Below are positions 8,060 to 17,524 of a stretch of DNA of 34,466 nt, in pieces. A program made the position numbers and the translations under genes. The stretch comes from Lachnospiraceae bacterium (lineage in GTDB: Bacteria; Bacillota; Clostridia; Lachnospirales; Lachnospiraceae): assembly GCA_017612555.1 (NCBI GenBank), contig JAGAFR010000047.1, positions 1-34,466 of the forward strand. The letters run 5' to 3'. Position 1 is the stretch's first letter, and the number at the start of each line of letters is the position of its first letter. The notes beneath the pieces were generated by a model. That model did not search any database. It was given only the letters and a program-made list of their open reading frames with translations, and had not been told where the DNA came from.

Positions 8060-10426
8060 CTATTTAACAACTGAACTCCAGTACTGCTGCTGGTACATAT
8101 CCGTGAATACGTATGTCGGTAATGCCTTGGCATCTCCGATGCTCATGTTCGCGATCGTGATATCGGAAGAGTCGAGCACGAGCGGATCCCCGAGATAAAA
8201 CGTATCCTTGTAGTTGCCGTTGTAGTCATAATATCTGCATGTGAATTCAAGCTTGTCTCCGGCAGATAATGCGATCATGTTCTTTGCCACCGTCTCTGTA
8301 GTACCGTCATCGTATATATATCTGGCGCCGGTTATCGTTCCGTCCGGGAATTTGTCGGTAAACGCCAGGAGGAGTTCAACTTTCTGACCATTCAGGTATG
8401 CCGGAACATATCCGTTTATGCTGTAGTTCGTTCCGTTATCTTCGGTATCCGTGTGATAATAAGCAACAGTGTGTCCGTTTATCGACATCCATGTGTTATC
8501 AAAGGAAGCGAGAAGATTATTGTCCGAGTCAAACTCAAATGTATTATCAAGTCCGAGATCTATGAAACCCTCACCGTCGTCAACAAATACATTCAGATCA
8601 ACGTTTGCGACTTTACTCCAGTCTTCCTCGGAAAGAGCAAACACGTTCTCACCCTTTTTGTTTTTAACAACCTTCAGTTTATCCGTGTTAAAATCATCCG
8701 ATGCATGACTCCTTCCGGTAAGGAGCGCCGACATGATCCCGCTGATCGCATCGGTGTATTCGCCGTAGCTTTCTCCCTGCGATCCCGCATAATCGGTTCC
8801 GTAAAGGCTTCCGAAAAGGGACGCAAGAGGTGAACCTGTACCGTCCGTTGTCATCTGCCCCGTCTGCTCGTTTGATGCAAACGCCCTGATACAATCCGCA
8901 TATGCACTGTCCATGCCAATCTCATTGTATGTCTTGACCATCGCTCCGGCCTTGGAAGCTTTCTTGTATGGGAAGTATACCGACAGACCGTTTGCGTTTG
9001 TGATCGACCTTTCGGTCCTGTTGTATTTAATGCAGGACTTAAGAGCATCCGCAAGCTGTCTGCTCTCCGGGGTGTCAAGAAGGTTAGCAAAATGAATGAA
9101 ATCTATCTGGTCGATCTTACAGGAGATCGCAAATTCCTTCGTCTTGTTTCTTGCATCGGAGACCTTCATATATCCGTTTACATCCGAGATAAGACCATTT
9201 GTGGCAACCGAAAAGTTATTCAGTTTATCGGGTACAACATGGGCGATCTCTGCAAGGTCGGTTACCGAAAGCGTAGCTTTTTGTCCGGGGCATTTCCGGT
9301 CACACATTCCGACAAAATCATCCACTATGTTCTTACCGATCTGCGTCGTAGGCATGCTCGGATCCTTTGACAGCTCGGTAAGCCAGTTTGTGTAATACCA
9401 GCCGACACCCGGCTCCGTCTCCTCTGACGCGATCATATAATCCGAATAGTCTGACAGCATGAGAGCAGTTTCAACTGTTGCCATAAGACACGCATCAAAC
9501 CCGATAAAATCAAACTTCACGCCAGAATCGGAAACTGCTTTCTTGATGCCGGAAAGGCTCATCGAACCGCTTCCCGGGTTCTTTTCATCATAGGCATAAC
9601 CCGAAAGCGAACCGCTGCCGTGATCCCACAGTATCAGTTCATTCCTGTTCGCAGGGAAGTTATCGTTACAGTATTTGATGAACGTAGTAAGAGTAGCGGG
9701 ATCGGACATCGAACCTGTACCCATGTTCTTCTCAAGAAGCTTGACTCCGCCTCCCTTTACCTGGTATATCTGGTTAACGCTGCTGCTTACAAGATTGTTT
9801 TTCCATTTCTTACATCCGCCGGTATAGACGATCACTCTTACATTGTCGGATAGCTGTGCCGATGCCATCTCCTGCAGATCAGCCGTTCCCATTCCGCTCT
9901 TTGACTCAAGATCAGTACCGCACAGATAGACCATGACAGTGACCATATCCGCACCCTGTCCGACTATCGATGTAAACTTTTCTCTGGCAGACGGATCAAC
10001 GCTCGTATCAAGCTGCATCTGGGGTGCATCTGCGGTGTATGTGCTGTAGTCTGATGCAGATGTCTCATATCCTCCGAGAAGCGTTCCGAAGATATCATCT
10101 ACCGCACCCGTACCTGCCGGATTTGCTCCTGTATCGATGTTTGAAGCCGCGCTCTGACCCTGGGACTGGTCGGTATAGTCTTCCGAATCGTCGCTGTTAA
10201 AAAGCATTCCACCAAATACAACAACTATGACAATGAGAATGAGAAAGAGCTTTCCGCCTCCGAAACCGCCTCCGCGCATGGAACCGCCGCCCCCGGAACC
10301 GGAACCATGTGATCCCGAAGAAGTACCCGGCGGCTTGCTGTCAAGACCGCTCCCTCTTCTGCGGACATCGCCCTGTCCTTCGATTATCTTTTTTTCTCTG
10401 CTTCTTGGTCTGTTGTCAGGTGCCAT
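8060..10426 (-). CDS. Membrane-anchored clostripain-family (C11) cysteine protease
   Basis: Predicted cysteine protease of peptidase family C11, the caspase-like clan CD fold that cleaves after Arg or Lys in clostripain. The 788-residue protein begins with a basic, Gly/Ser-rich cytoplasmic segment (1-58) and one transmembrane helix (about 59-76), then a Ser/Thr/Asp-rich linker. The protease domain runs from about 158 to 540. The catalytic His is H269 in LILWDHGSGSLSG, and the catalytic Cys is C313 in FIGFDACLMATVE. The last 200 or so residues form an unassigned beta-rich extracellular region. Unlike secreted clostripain it has no cleavable signal peptide. The ATG has AAAGGA upstream. It follows the LicD gene by 47 bases and precedes pncB by nine. 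Confidence 0.9.
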   Translation of the reverse strand: MAPDNRPRSREKKIIEGQGDVRRRGSGLDSKPPGTSSGSHGSGSGGGGSMRGGGFGGGKLFLILIVIVVVFGGMLFNSDDSEDYTDQSQGQSAASNIDTGANPAGTGAVDDIFGTLLGGYETSASDYSTYTADAPQMQLDTSVDPSAREKFTSIVGQGADMVTVMVYLCGTDLESKSGMGTADLQEMASAQLSDNVRVIVYTGGCKKWKNNLVSSSVNQIYQVKGGGVKLLEKNMGTGSMSDPATLTTFIKYCNDNFPANRNELILWDHGSGSLSGYAYDEKNPGSGSMSLSGIKKAVSDSGVKFDFIGFDACLMATVETALMLSDYSDYMIASEETEPGVGWYYTNWLTELSKDPSMPTTQIGKNIVDDFVGMCDRKCPGQKATLSVTDLAEIAHVVPDKLNNFSVATNGLISDVNGYMKVSDARNKTKEFAISCKIDQIDFIHFANLLDTPESRQLADALKSCIKYNRTERSITNANGLSVYFPYKKASKAGAMVKTYNEIGMDSAYADCIRAFASNEQTGQMTTDGTGSPLASLFGSLYGTDYAGSQGESYGEYTDAISGIMSALLTGRSHASDDFNTDKLKVVKNKKGENVFALSEEDWSKVANVDLNVFVDDGEGFIDLGLDNTFEFDSDNNLLASFDNTWMSINGHTVAYYHTDTEDNGTNYSINGYVPAYLNGQKVELLLAFTDKFPDGTITGARYIYDDGTTETVAKNMIALSAGDKLEFTCRYYDYNGNYKDTFYLGDPLVLDSSDITIANMSIGDAKALPTYVFTDMYQQQYWSSVVK

Positions 10427-10473
10427 TGCTAATGTTTCCTTTCTGAGGATGTTGTAGGGGCTCGCGGTGTAGC

Positions 10474-12363
10474 CTATCTACATTCTATATTCATGATCAT
10501 CACAGGCTTGCCCGCGTTCAGCATTTTTGTTGCATAATGTGACGGCTCGCCGTAATAAGCATCTGTTTGTGAAATATCGATCTCGCCGTCATAAGTCTGA
10601 AAACCTTCCGCAGTAAACCGTTCGTACAGCTGCGGATAAAGGGACATAAGATCATCATTAAGGTTCTTTGCGGTCACAAACTTAACCTCAACCTTGTCCC
10701 TGTTTTCTTCAAATATCCCAAATACACTCTTTATCTTGTCTATGGCCTGTTCGCCGTACTGCGCAAAGGTCGCAAGCCCGATACAGAACATTATCGTTTT
10801 CTTTCCTGTGCCTGTTTTTTCCGCCTTCTCATCTTCAAATACGGTTATCTTGTCTTCCCATATGCTGCGGTATCCTTCACCCGAGAAGTCACACAGACAC
10901 TCGATATACCGCTCTTTCATCTCCTCACTGTGAAGTACGATCTCATCGCACAGAGCTGCCAGCGGGGTATGTACATACATCGGCATGAGCTTTTTTGCTC
11001 TTTCATCCTCCGCTTTCAATCGGGAAACCTCAAATGCCGGAACATAGATCAGCCTGTCGGTACATCCCCTAAGAGGTCTTGAGTAAAATGACTTGTCAAC
11101 CGCAGTTATCAGATTGTATTCATCATAAGGATAGTTGGTAACTATTACATCGGGGTGACTCCTGATCTCATCCGGATCATGCGTTACCACCGCTTCTTCA
11201 AGCCCTTCCAGATAGTATTCATCGCTTACCGTGTGGGTATCTGCCGTGATCCCTGTCATGTCCGGTGCTATGTCATATTTTGTCACCGGCATTATCCGAA
11301 CCTCATATCCTCTGTCTATATAAGATCCGGCAAGAGAGCGCATGTTCGCAAAAGCTTTTGCGTCGTAGGTGATAAAGAGACATACACCGCCTGTCTTTTC
11401 ATCATCCGCATCTTTCCTTCTTACAAGATCCCTTTCGTTAAACTTATATGCGGGCCACTCGAATCCGAAGTGCTCTTTAAGCACCTTTACATGATTTTCA
11501 TAATAAGGATACTCGTGCGCTCCTCCGCTTCTTACCGGCATCATATAGGACGGACCGTATTTATGCTTAAGTATCGCATCATAACACACAGGCACCGGTA
11601 TCGTGGTGTTCTCAAACTTCATCCTGATGCCGTTCTTATAATACCCGACCGGGAATCTGTATGAGTGTTCTCCCATCCACAGCGGGTAGAGCGTTATATA
11701 CGCGGCATCCTTTTCATCAACCTCCGCAAAGATCTTCTCGAGCAGCTCGCGAAGCTGTGTCAACACATCTCCTTTTCTGTCGATCTTCGCATGACACCGG
11801 CTCTCGATCTTTTTAAGATCATCTTCAACCGCCGAAGGAGCAAGATCGTACTTTGCCATATCGTTTACCACACCGAACACGAGAGTTGCTCTTTCCTCAC
11901 GCTCTCTTTCATACTCCTCATCGTCCGAGAGAAAATCAAGCGGAAAGATATCTATCCCCATCGGAAACGGGAGCCCCGAATACTTGTGCATGTATTCGGC
12001 ATCGAACCGATAATGGTCGCTTGATACGATACGGCTGAGCATCTGTTTAAAATCACGGCTCGATCTGTAATTGACTATGGAATAATTCTCCGGAAGAAAG
12101 GACGATACATTACGGGTAAAACTGTTATAATCCCCTCTCTTCATGCATATATCCATGTCATCATCCCAGGGGATGAATCCTTCATGTCGGATCACACCGA
12201 GCAGCGTTCCCCACTCGGCAAAATACTCCATTTTGTTTTCGGTACACGCCTTATCAAGGTCAGCAAGTATCTCGATCTGTGCTGCCCATGTCCGCTTCAT
12301 CATTGACGGTACCAGATAATCACATCTGATCTCGTCCTCGTAGAATTTGTGAATAATATCCAT
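10474..12363 (-). CDS. LicD-family phosphotransferase with a C-terminal glycosyltransferase-like domain
   Basis: The N-terminal 270 residues are a LicD/fukutin-type nucleotidyltransferase-fold domain. The diagnostic region is WGTLLGVIRHEGFIPWDDDM (about residues 51-70) with the metal-binding DDDMD. LicD proteins transfer phosphocholine or other phospho-polyols from CDP-activated donors to cell-surface glycans. Residues from about 335 to 629 form a second domain with alternating strands and helices that looks like a CDP-glycerol glycerophosphotransferase or GT-B type fold. I infer this from pattern only. Neither a signal peptide nor a membrane segment is seen. The ATG is 21 bases after the HerA-like stop, with no clear ribosome site. 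The substrate is unknown; teichoic acid or other wall-glycan decoration is the best guess. Confidence 0.8.
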   Translation of the reverse strand: MDIIHKFYEDEIRCDYLVPSMMKRTWAAQIEILADLDKACTENKMEYFAEWGTLLGVIRHEGFIPWDDDMDICMKRGDYNSFTRNVSSFLPENYSIVNYRSSRDFKQMLSRIVSSDHYRFDAEYMHKYSGLPFPMGIDIFPLDFLSDDEEYEREREERATLVFGVVNDMAKYDLAPSAVEDDLKKIESRCHAKIDRKGDVLTQLRELLEKIFAEVDEKDAAYITLYPLWMGEHSYRFPVGYYKNGIRMKFENTTIPVPVCYDAILKHKYGPSYMMPVRSGGAHEYPYYENHVKVLKEHFGFEWPAYKFNERDLVRRKDADDEKTGGVCLFITYDAKAFANMRSLAGSYIDRGYEVRIMPVTKYDIAPDMTGITADTHTVSDEYYLEGLEEAVVTHDPDEIRSHPDVIVTNYPYDEYNLITAVDKSFYSRPLRGCTDRLIYVPAFEVSRLKAEDERAKKLMPMYVHTPLAALCDEIVLHSEEMKERYIECLCDFSGEGYRSIWEDKITVFEDEKAEKTGTGKKTIMFCIGLATFAQYGEQAIDKIKSVFGIFEENRDKVEVKFVTAKNLNDDLMSLYPQLYERFTAEGFQTYDGEIDISQTDAYYGEPSHYATKMLNAGKPVMIMNIECR

Positions 12364-12384
12364 AACTTAAGGTGTGTCGCCAAT

Positions 12385-13980
12385 TTATTTAAAAAATGTT
12401 CCCATCAAACTTCTGCCAAGCTGTGCAGCGAGATTCCCTCCAAGAGTCTTGCCAAACTTACCTCCGACTTTGCCTCCGACACTCTTGCCAAGCTCACGCC
12501 CGATCGTGCCCGCTGCGGAACTAGCGACCGAACCTGCAGCGCTCTTCATCTTTCTCTTTTTGGCCGCCTCTTCTCTGGCTGCGGCTGCTTCTGCTTTCTG
12601 CGCAGCCTTGGCCTCCTCGGCCGCCTGCTTCTCGGCTTCCTTTTGTGCTGCGAGCGTCTCTGCCGCTTCCTTTGCGGCGAGCTCCTGCTGAGCTTTCAGT
12701 CTTTCAAGGAACTCGTATGCGCTGTCGGTCTCAACAGGATCCTTATATGTCAGATACAGATTATTTGCCTTGAATACCTTACTCTTTTCCTCATCGGAAA
12801 CCGGCCCCATAAGCGATCTCGGAGGAAGGACCTTGCATCTTTCCACGATGGTGGGTACCCCCTCTTCATCAAGAACTGATACGAGCGCCTCACCTACGCC
12901 AAGTTCCATAATGGCTTTCTTGGTATCAAATTCCGGATTGGCACGAAATGAATCCGCAGCTGTCTTGACCGCACGCTCCTCCGCCGGTGTATATGCATGA
13001 AGCGCATGCTGAATCTTGTTACCGAGCTGAGCCAGCACTTCGTCAGGGATGTCTCTGGGGTTCTGAGTGCAGAAGTATATTCCGACTCCCTTACTCCTGA
13101 TAAGCTTGACGATCTGTTCGATCTTCTGGCGAAGAGCCTTTGATATATCGTCGAAAAGAAGATGCGCCTCGTCAAAGAAGAATACGAGTCTTGGCTTTTC
13201 CATGTCTCCCACTTCCGGAAGCGTCTCAAACAGTTCCGAAAGCAGATACAGTAAAAATGCGGTATACAGCTTGGGATCCGACGAGAGCTTTCCACCGTCG
13301 AGTATGTTTATGATACCTCTTCCGTCAAGCTCGGTCCGAAGGAAATCAGTGATGTTAAATCCCGGCTCCGTAAAGAACCTGTCGCCGCCCGACGCTTCGA
13401 GAGCCACAACTCCCCTAATGATAGCGGCAACACTTGCCTTGGTTACATTTCCGTATTTCTTCGAGATCTCGCCCGCATTATCGCTTGCATACTGCAGCAT
13501 CGCTTTCAGATCCTTAATGTCAACAAGAAGCAGTTCTTCATCATCAGCCATCTTGAAAAGGCATGTCAGTATGTCTGCCTGTGTATCGTTTAAGTCCATG
13601 AGCTTTGCCAGAAGTATCGGCCCCATCTCGGAAACAGTTGTACGAAGCGGTATACCCGCCTCACCGTATATATCCCAGAATGCGGTCGGATAATCCTTAA
13701 ATGAAAAACCGGCCTCCGACAGTCCGAACCTTTGGATGCGCTCCTGCATATCATCCGAGTCCTGACCGGGCCTGCACATGCCGGAAATATCTCCCTTTAC
13801 ATCAACAAGAAAAACAGGTACTCCCGCATCGGAAAAAGACTCTGCCAGAACTTTGAGTGTGACGGTTTTTCCCGTTCCCGTAGCACCGGCTATAAGACCG
13901 TGTCTGTTCGCCATCTTCGGCAAAACACAAACTCTCTTATCCCCCGCATTTCCGATCCAGATACTGTTATCGATATACAT
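12385..13980 (-). CDS. HerA-like ATPase, DUF853 family
   Basis: Hexameric FtsK/HerA-superfamily ATPase, cytoplasmic, role in bacteria not settled. The 531-residue protein has Walker A GATGTGKT (32-39), Walker B LVFFFDEAH (264-272) and the DUF853 segments FLVDVKGDISGM and GIYFCTQNPRDIPDEVLAQLGNK. The C-terminus switches to an Ala/Lys/Glu-rich coiled coil (about 425-480). It ends in a Gly-rich tail (GKSVGGKVGGKFGKTLGG) typical of this family. I chose the ATG at 13978-13980, which has AAAAGGAGG upstream; the open frame continues 23 codons further but without a ribosome site. It is the first gene of the minus-strand run herA-like, licD-like, C11, pncB, MATE, and is transcribed divergently from the S66 peptidase gene. 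Confidence 0.92.
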   Translation of the reverse strand: MYIDNSIWIGNAGDKRVCVLPKMANRHGLIAGATGTGKTVTLKVLAESFSDAGVPVFLVDVKGDISGMCRPGQDSDDMQERIQRFGLSEAGFSFKDYPTAFWDIYGEAGIPLRTTVSEMGPILLAKLMDLNDTQADILTCLFKMADDEELLLVDIKDLKAMLQYASDNAGEISKKYGNVTKASVAAIIRGVVALEASGGDRFFTEPGFNITDFLRTELDGRGIINILDGGKLSSDPKLYTAFLLYLLSELFETLPEVGDMEKPRLVFFFDEAHLLFDDISKALRQKIEQIVKLIRSKGVGIYFCTQNPRDIPDEVLAQLGNKIQHALHAYTPAEERAVKTAADSFRANPEFDTKKAIMELGVGEALVSVLDEEGVPTIVERCKVLPPRSLMGPVSDEEKSKVFKANNLYLTYKDPVETDSAYEFLERLKAQQELAAKEAAETLAAQKEAEKQAAEEAKAAQKAEAAAAREEAAKKRKMKSAAGSVASSAAGTIGRELGKSVGGKVGGKFGKTLGGNLAAQLGRSLMGTFFK

Positions 13981-14005
13981 TGACAAAACCTCCTTTTGAT
14001 TGAGA

Positions 14006-14035
14006 TTTACTACCAACACATTTTCGTTTATTATA
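14006..14035. promoter_or_regulatory. Divergent promoter region between the HerA-like and S66 genes
   Basis: On the plus strand TTTACT (14006-14011) and TATTAT (14029-14034) are separated by 17 bases and could drive the S66 gene. On the minus strand a perfect TATAAT (14030-14035) could serve the HerA-like gene. Its upstream hexamer (GGTTCT) is poor. The two -10 boxes lie on top of each other in an 80-base intergenic gap, so the genes probably compete for polymerase. Confidence 0.5.
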
Positions 14036-14060
14036 TCATAAGAAAGCAAAGGAGAACCAA

Positions 14061-15143
14061 ATGAACTATCCGAAATTTCTGAATCCCGGCGGCAGGATCG
14101 GCTTCATCGCGCCAAGCTTCGGATGCGCGACAGAGCCCTACCGGTCCGATCTTGACAGTGCACTTTGCGAATTAAAGAAGATGGGCTATAAGACCGTTCT
14201 CGGTCCCAACTGCTACAGCGATGACGGCATCGGCATCAGCAACACACCCAAAAAGTGTGCAGATGAAGTGATGGATTTTTTCACAAACGACAGGAGCGAT
14301 GTCATCATATCATGCGGCGGCGGTGAGCTCATGTGCGAGATACTGCCCTTTGTGGATTTTGACGCAATTGCCTCATCAGATCCGAAGTGGTTCATGGGCT
14401 ACTCTGACAATACAAATCTGACTTTCCTGTTAAACACCCTGTGCGACAGGGCCTCTATTTATTCCGTCTGCGCATCGAAGTTTGCAGCATCCCACCACGT
14501 GTGCGTTGATGATGCGTTTGATGTGCTGTGCGGAAAGAAATTGACGGTTTCCAATTACGATAAATGGTTCAAAGATCATTACGACAAGCCTTCGGACGAA
14601 GAAGAAGCCCCCGAAAGACCGGCTCCTTTGGAAACCTATGTTAACGAGAAGACCGGTGACGTTTATGACGTCTGCAAATACAGGCAGTTTCTGTATATGG
14701 GAGAAAATGCCGCAGACAGCACGGAGTTTTCGGGAAGACTCATAGGAGGCTGCATGGACTGCCTCATAAATCTTGTGGGGACGAAATTTGATCGCGCAGC
14801 CGATTTTTCCGAAAGGTATAAAGACGACGGGATCATATGGTTTCTCGAAAGCTGCGACCTTAATGTAATGTCGATAAGGCGTGCTCTGTGGCAGATGGAA
14901 AATGCCGGGTGGTTTCGAAACGTCAGAGGTTTCCTGATCGGACGTCCTCTTCGTTTTGACGATACATTCGGAGATTTTGATCACTACGATGCTGTCCTTG
15001 GGATACTTGGTAAATTGGGCGTGCCGATACTGATGGACCTTGATATCGGTCATCAGTTCCCGCAGATGCCGGTCATATCCGGTGCGTATGCGAATGTGAA
15101 CGCTTCCGGCAACTCTTTTAACATGGAATTCGTTCTTTCATAA
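14061..15143 (+). CDS. Peptidase S66 family, LD-carboxypeptidase-like
   Basis: S66 enzymes are serine peptidases that remove the terminal D-Ala from murein tetrapeptide (LdcA) or inactivate microcin C-type compounds (MccF). The 360-residue protein has the N-terminal family motif GGRIGFIAPSFG. The nucleophile Ser115 is in WFMGYSDNTNL, and Glu263 (WFLESCDLN) and His331 (LDIGHQFPQMPVISG) complete the Ser-Glu-His triad. No signal peptide is present, so it acts in the cytoplasm. A long loop with Asp/Glu/Pro-rich sequence (about 170-205) makes it larger than E. coli LdcA and more like the MccF subgroup. The start has AAGGAG upstream. It heads a plus-strand run followed by the DUF4037 protein and a DNA glycosylase. 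Confidence 0.9.
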   Translation: MNYPKFLNPGGRIGFIAPSFGCATEPYRSDLDSALCELKKMGYKTVLGPNCYSDDGIGISNTPKKCADEVMDFFTNDRSDVIISCGGGELMCEILPFVDFDAIASSDPKWFMGYSDNTNLTFLLNTLCDRASIYSVCASKFAASHHVCVDDAFDVLCGKKLTVSNYDKWFKDHYDKPSDEEEAPERPAPLETYVNEKTGDVYDVCKYRQFLYMGENAADSTEFSGRLIGGCMDCLINLVGTKFDRAADFSERYKDDGIIWFLESCDLNVMSIRRALWQMENAGWFRNVRGFLIGRPLRFDDTFGDFDHYDAVLGILGKLGVPILMDLDIGHQFPQMPVISGAYANVNASGNSFNMEFVLS

Positions 15144-15184
15144 AATTGCGGGAGTTTAGACGCTGAAAAGAAAAGGAGAATGCG

Positions 15185-17524
15185 ATGAACACAGATGAGA
15201 TCTTTGCTGAGATAGACAGACTGTACAGCGAGCACAGGATCGAAGAGGCCGAACAGTTCATGCTTGACCGGCTGGGGGAAGCAACAAAACTCGAAGATGA
15301 GAATGCGATGATACAGCTCCTTAACGAACTCATCGGACACTATCGTGAGACCGGGGAGTTTGACAAGCTTGTTCCCTTTGCGGGAAAGCTCCTTGGGATC
15401 CTCGATGGCAGCAGCCTCAAAGGCTCGATGGCGCATGCCACATCGCTTCTTAACATAGCAAACGCTTACAGAGCATGTGGGATGCTGCGTGAATCCAACG
15501 CTCTCTATCAGCAGGTGAGGTCGTATTATGACGTGCACGTGTCCCCGGATTCGATGCTTTATGCATCGCTTCTTAACAACATGAGTCTTCTGTTCCAGGA
15601 GATGGGCGACTACGAAAGCGCAGCCGACTGCCTGGAGAGGGCATTGGGAATATCTCTTCTTCACGATGAATGCAGGATAGAACAGGCAACTACATACACA
15701 AACCTTGCCACAACTCTCATCAAACTGGACCGCTTTGACGAAGCGCAGCTCCATCTGGAAAAGGCTTTCGAACTGTTCGAGGAAGACGCCGAACCCGATT
15801 ACCACTATTCCGCTGCATTGTCAGCAATGGCCGAGATCAAATATCACAAAAAGGACTACTCCGGCGCTGCCCTGTACTACCAAAAGGCTCTTGATAAGAT
15901 CGAAAAGAGCGTCGGCCGCAGCAAAGCTTATGAGATCACAAAACAGAACATGGAAGCTGCACTTGCCAAAGAATCAGAGCAGGGAGCAGAACAAAGACGG
16001 AAAGACGCCTCTTCTGTCTTATCCGGTCTGGACCTTTCCCGCATGTTCTTCGAAGAATACGGTATGCCCATGATCCATGAAAAGTTCCCCGAATACGAAG
16101 ATCGGATCGCGGCAGGCCTTGTGGGTGAAGGAAGCGAATGCTTCGGTTTTGACGATGATATAAGCACCGATCATGACTTTGGTCCCGGATTCTGTATTTG
16201 GCTGCCAAAGAAGGATTACAAGAAGATAGGTAAGAAGCTTCAAAAAGAATATGACAGGCTCCCGAAAGAATACAAAGGATACAAACGCCTCACGACCGAG
16301 GCGGCCGGAAAACGTGTCGGGGTATTCCGTATAGACAAGTTCTATGAAAAACTGCTCGGCATAAAAGGTGTACCGGATGATGAAGAAACGTGGCTGTCGA
16401 TCGACGACGACAGGTTCGCTCATGCCGTAAACGGAGAAGTATTCCTTGACGGTCCCGGTGTCTTTTCTGCCATAAGGGAAGAGCTCTTAAAACACTATCC
16501 GGACAGTGTATGGAGACGCAAGATCGCAAGATGTGCCTCCCTCATGTCGCAGACCGGTCAGTATAATTACCCAAGAATGCTTCAAAGAGGCGATCTTGTA
16601 ACCGCATCGGTATGCAGAGCCGAATTCATCAAACAGACAATGCAGATGATGTATCTGCTCGGCAGGAAGTATTCTCCGTATTACAAGTGGATGTACAAGG
16701 GACTGTCACTTATTCCGGGGGCGCAAAGGATCTCCGAAGAACTTGACATGCTTGCAAGGTCCGCAGTTGATGAAGGTCTGGCTCATGATTTTATCAGGAG
16801 TATATGCCGGCAGGTACTTCAGGAGCTCTGCAACCTTGGCCTGGCACAAGGAGATGATGACTACCTGGATCACCATGCGCTTGAGATAGTATTCGGGTGC
16901 GATCACATAAGATCAACTGACAGATCCGCTCTTATCGACAAGCTGATAGATCTTGAGTGGAAAGCATTCGATAAAGTGATAAACGAAGGCGGACGGGCAG
17001 GCTGTCAGGACGATCATGAGACTTTTTATATAATGAGAAAAAGTCAGTACATGCTCTGGAGCCGGGAAATGCTCGAAAGCTTCATAGCCGACTTTACAGC
17101 CGCAAACAGCCGCGGATGGAACCTGATCACCGAAAAGTACGGCCGCATGGAGGAATCCACCGCGCCCGAAGAATACGCAAAGATAAAGGATGAACTGCCA
17201 CCCATTTCCGATGATAAAAAACAGATAATCGAGGCGATAGTTGCGATCCAGGTAAAGATGATGGAAGAATTCGCCGCCAAGTATCCGAAGGCGTCATGTG
17301 AGACAAGGAGCATACACACATCGGAAGACACTCCGGTTAACACATCTTATGAGACATACCTTCGCGGAGAACTGTCCACATATTCCGACAACACTCTCAT
17401 GCTGTACGGAAGATTTGTCGCACAGTATGCGGCCGCCGGCAAAAACATCGCAGGAGATACAATAGAAAACTCGGCGATCCTCTACGGATATGCTTCTCTT
17501 GACGACATGGAGTCAAAGCTTTGA
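15185..17524 (+). CDS. TPR protein with DUF4037 (nucleotidyltransferase-like) and DUF4125 domains
   Basis: A 779-residue cytoplasmic protein in three parts. Residues about 10-260 are helical tetratricopeptide-type repeats with recurring patterns such as LLNNMSLLFQEMGDYESAADCLERAL (127-152). Residues about 285-580 match DUF4037, including the nucleotidyltransferase-like motif GSECFGFDDDISTDHDFGPG (316-335) with G-S and paired Asp residues. Residues about 587-779 match DUF4125, with LEWKAFDKVINEGGRAGCQDDHETF and the tail [17 protein letters not shown]. The biochemical function is unknown; metal-dependent nucleotidyl transfer is inferred only from the motif. AAAAGGAG precedes the ATG. The stop codon overlaps the TTG start of the DNA glycosylase gene, so the two proteins are made together. 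Confidence 0.88.
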   Translation: MNTDEIFAEIDRLYSEHRIEEAEQFMLDRLGEATKLEDENAMIQLLNELIGHYRETGEFDKLVPFAGKLLGILDGSSLKGSMAHATSLLNIANAYRACGMLRESNALYQQVRSYYDVHVSPDSMLYASLLNNMSLLFQEMGDYESAADCLERALGISLLHDECRIEQATTYTNLATTLIKLDRFDEAQLHLEKAFELFEEDAEPDYHYSAALSAMAEIKYHKKDYSGAALYYQKALDKIEKSVGRSKAYEITKQNMEAALAKESEQGAEQRRKDASSVLSGLDLSRMFFEEYGMPMIHEKFPEYEDRIAAGLVGEGSECFGFDDDISTDHDFGPGFCIWLPKKDYKKIGKKLQKEYDRLPKEYKGYKRLTTEAAGKRVGVFRIDKFYEKLLGIKGVPDDEETWLSIDDDRFAHAVNGEVFLDGPGVFSAIREELLKHYPDSVWRRKIARCASLMSQTGQYNYPRMLQRGDLVTASVCRAEFIKQTMQMMYLLGRKYSPYYKWMYKGLSLIPGAQRISEELDMLARSAVDEGLAHDFIRSICRQVLQELCNLGLAQGDDDYLDHHALEIVFGCDHIRSTDRSALIDKLIDLEWKAFDKVINEGGRAGCQDDHETFYIMRKSQYMLWSREMLESFIADFTAANSRGWNLITEKYGRMEESTAPEEYAKIKDELPPISDDKKQIIEAIVAIQVKMMEEFAAKYPKASCETRSIHTSEDTPVNTSYETYLRGELSTYSDNTLMLYGRFVAQYAAAGKNIAGDTIENSAILYGYASLDDMESKL

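Noticed and set aside
14430-15805. Long minus-strand open frames opposite the S66 and TPR genes (207 and 250 codons)
   Set aside because: They are antisense to clearly coding genes with intact motifs and have no family resemblance; codon bias on the opposite strand explains their length.
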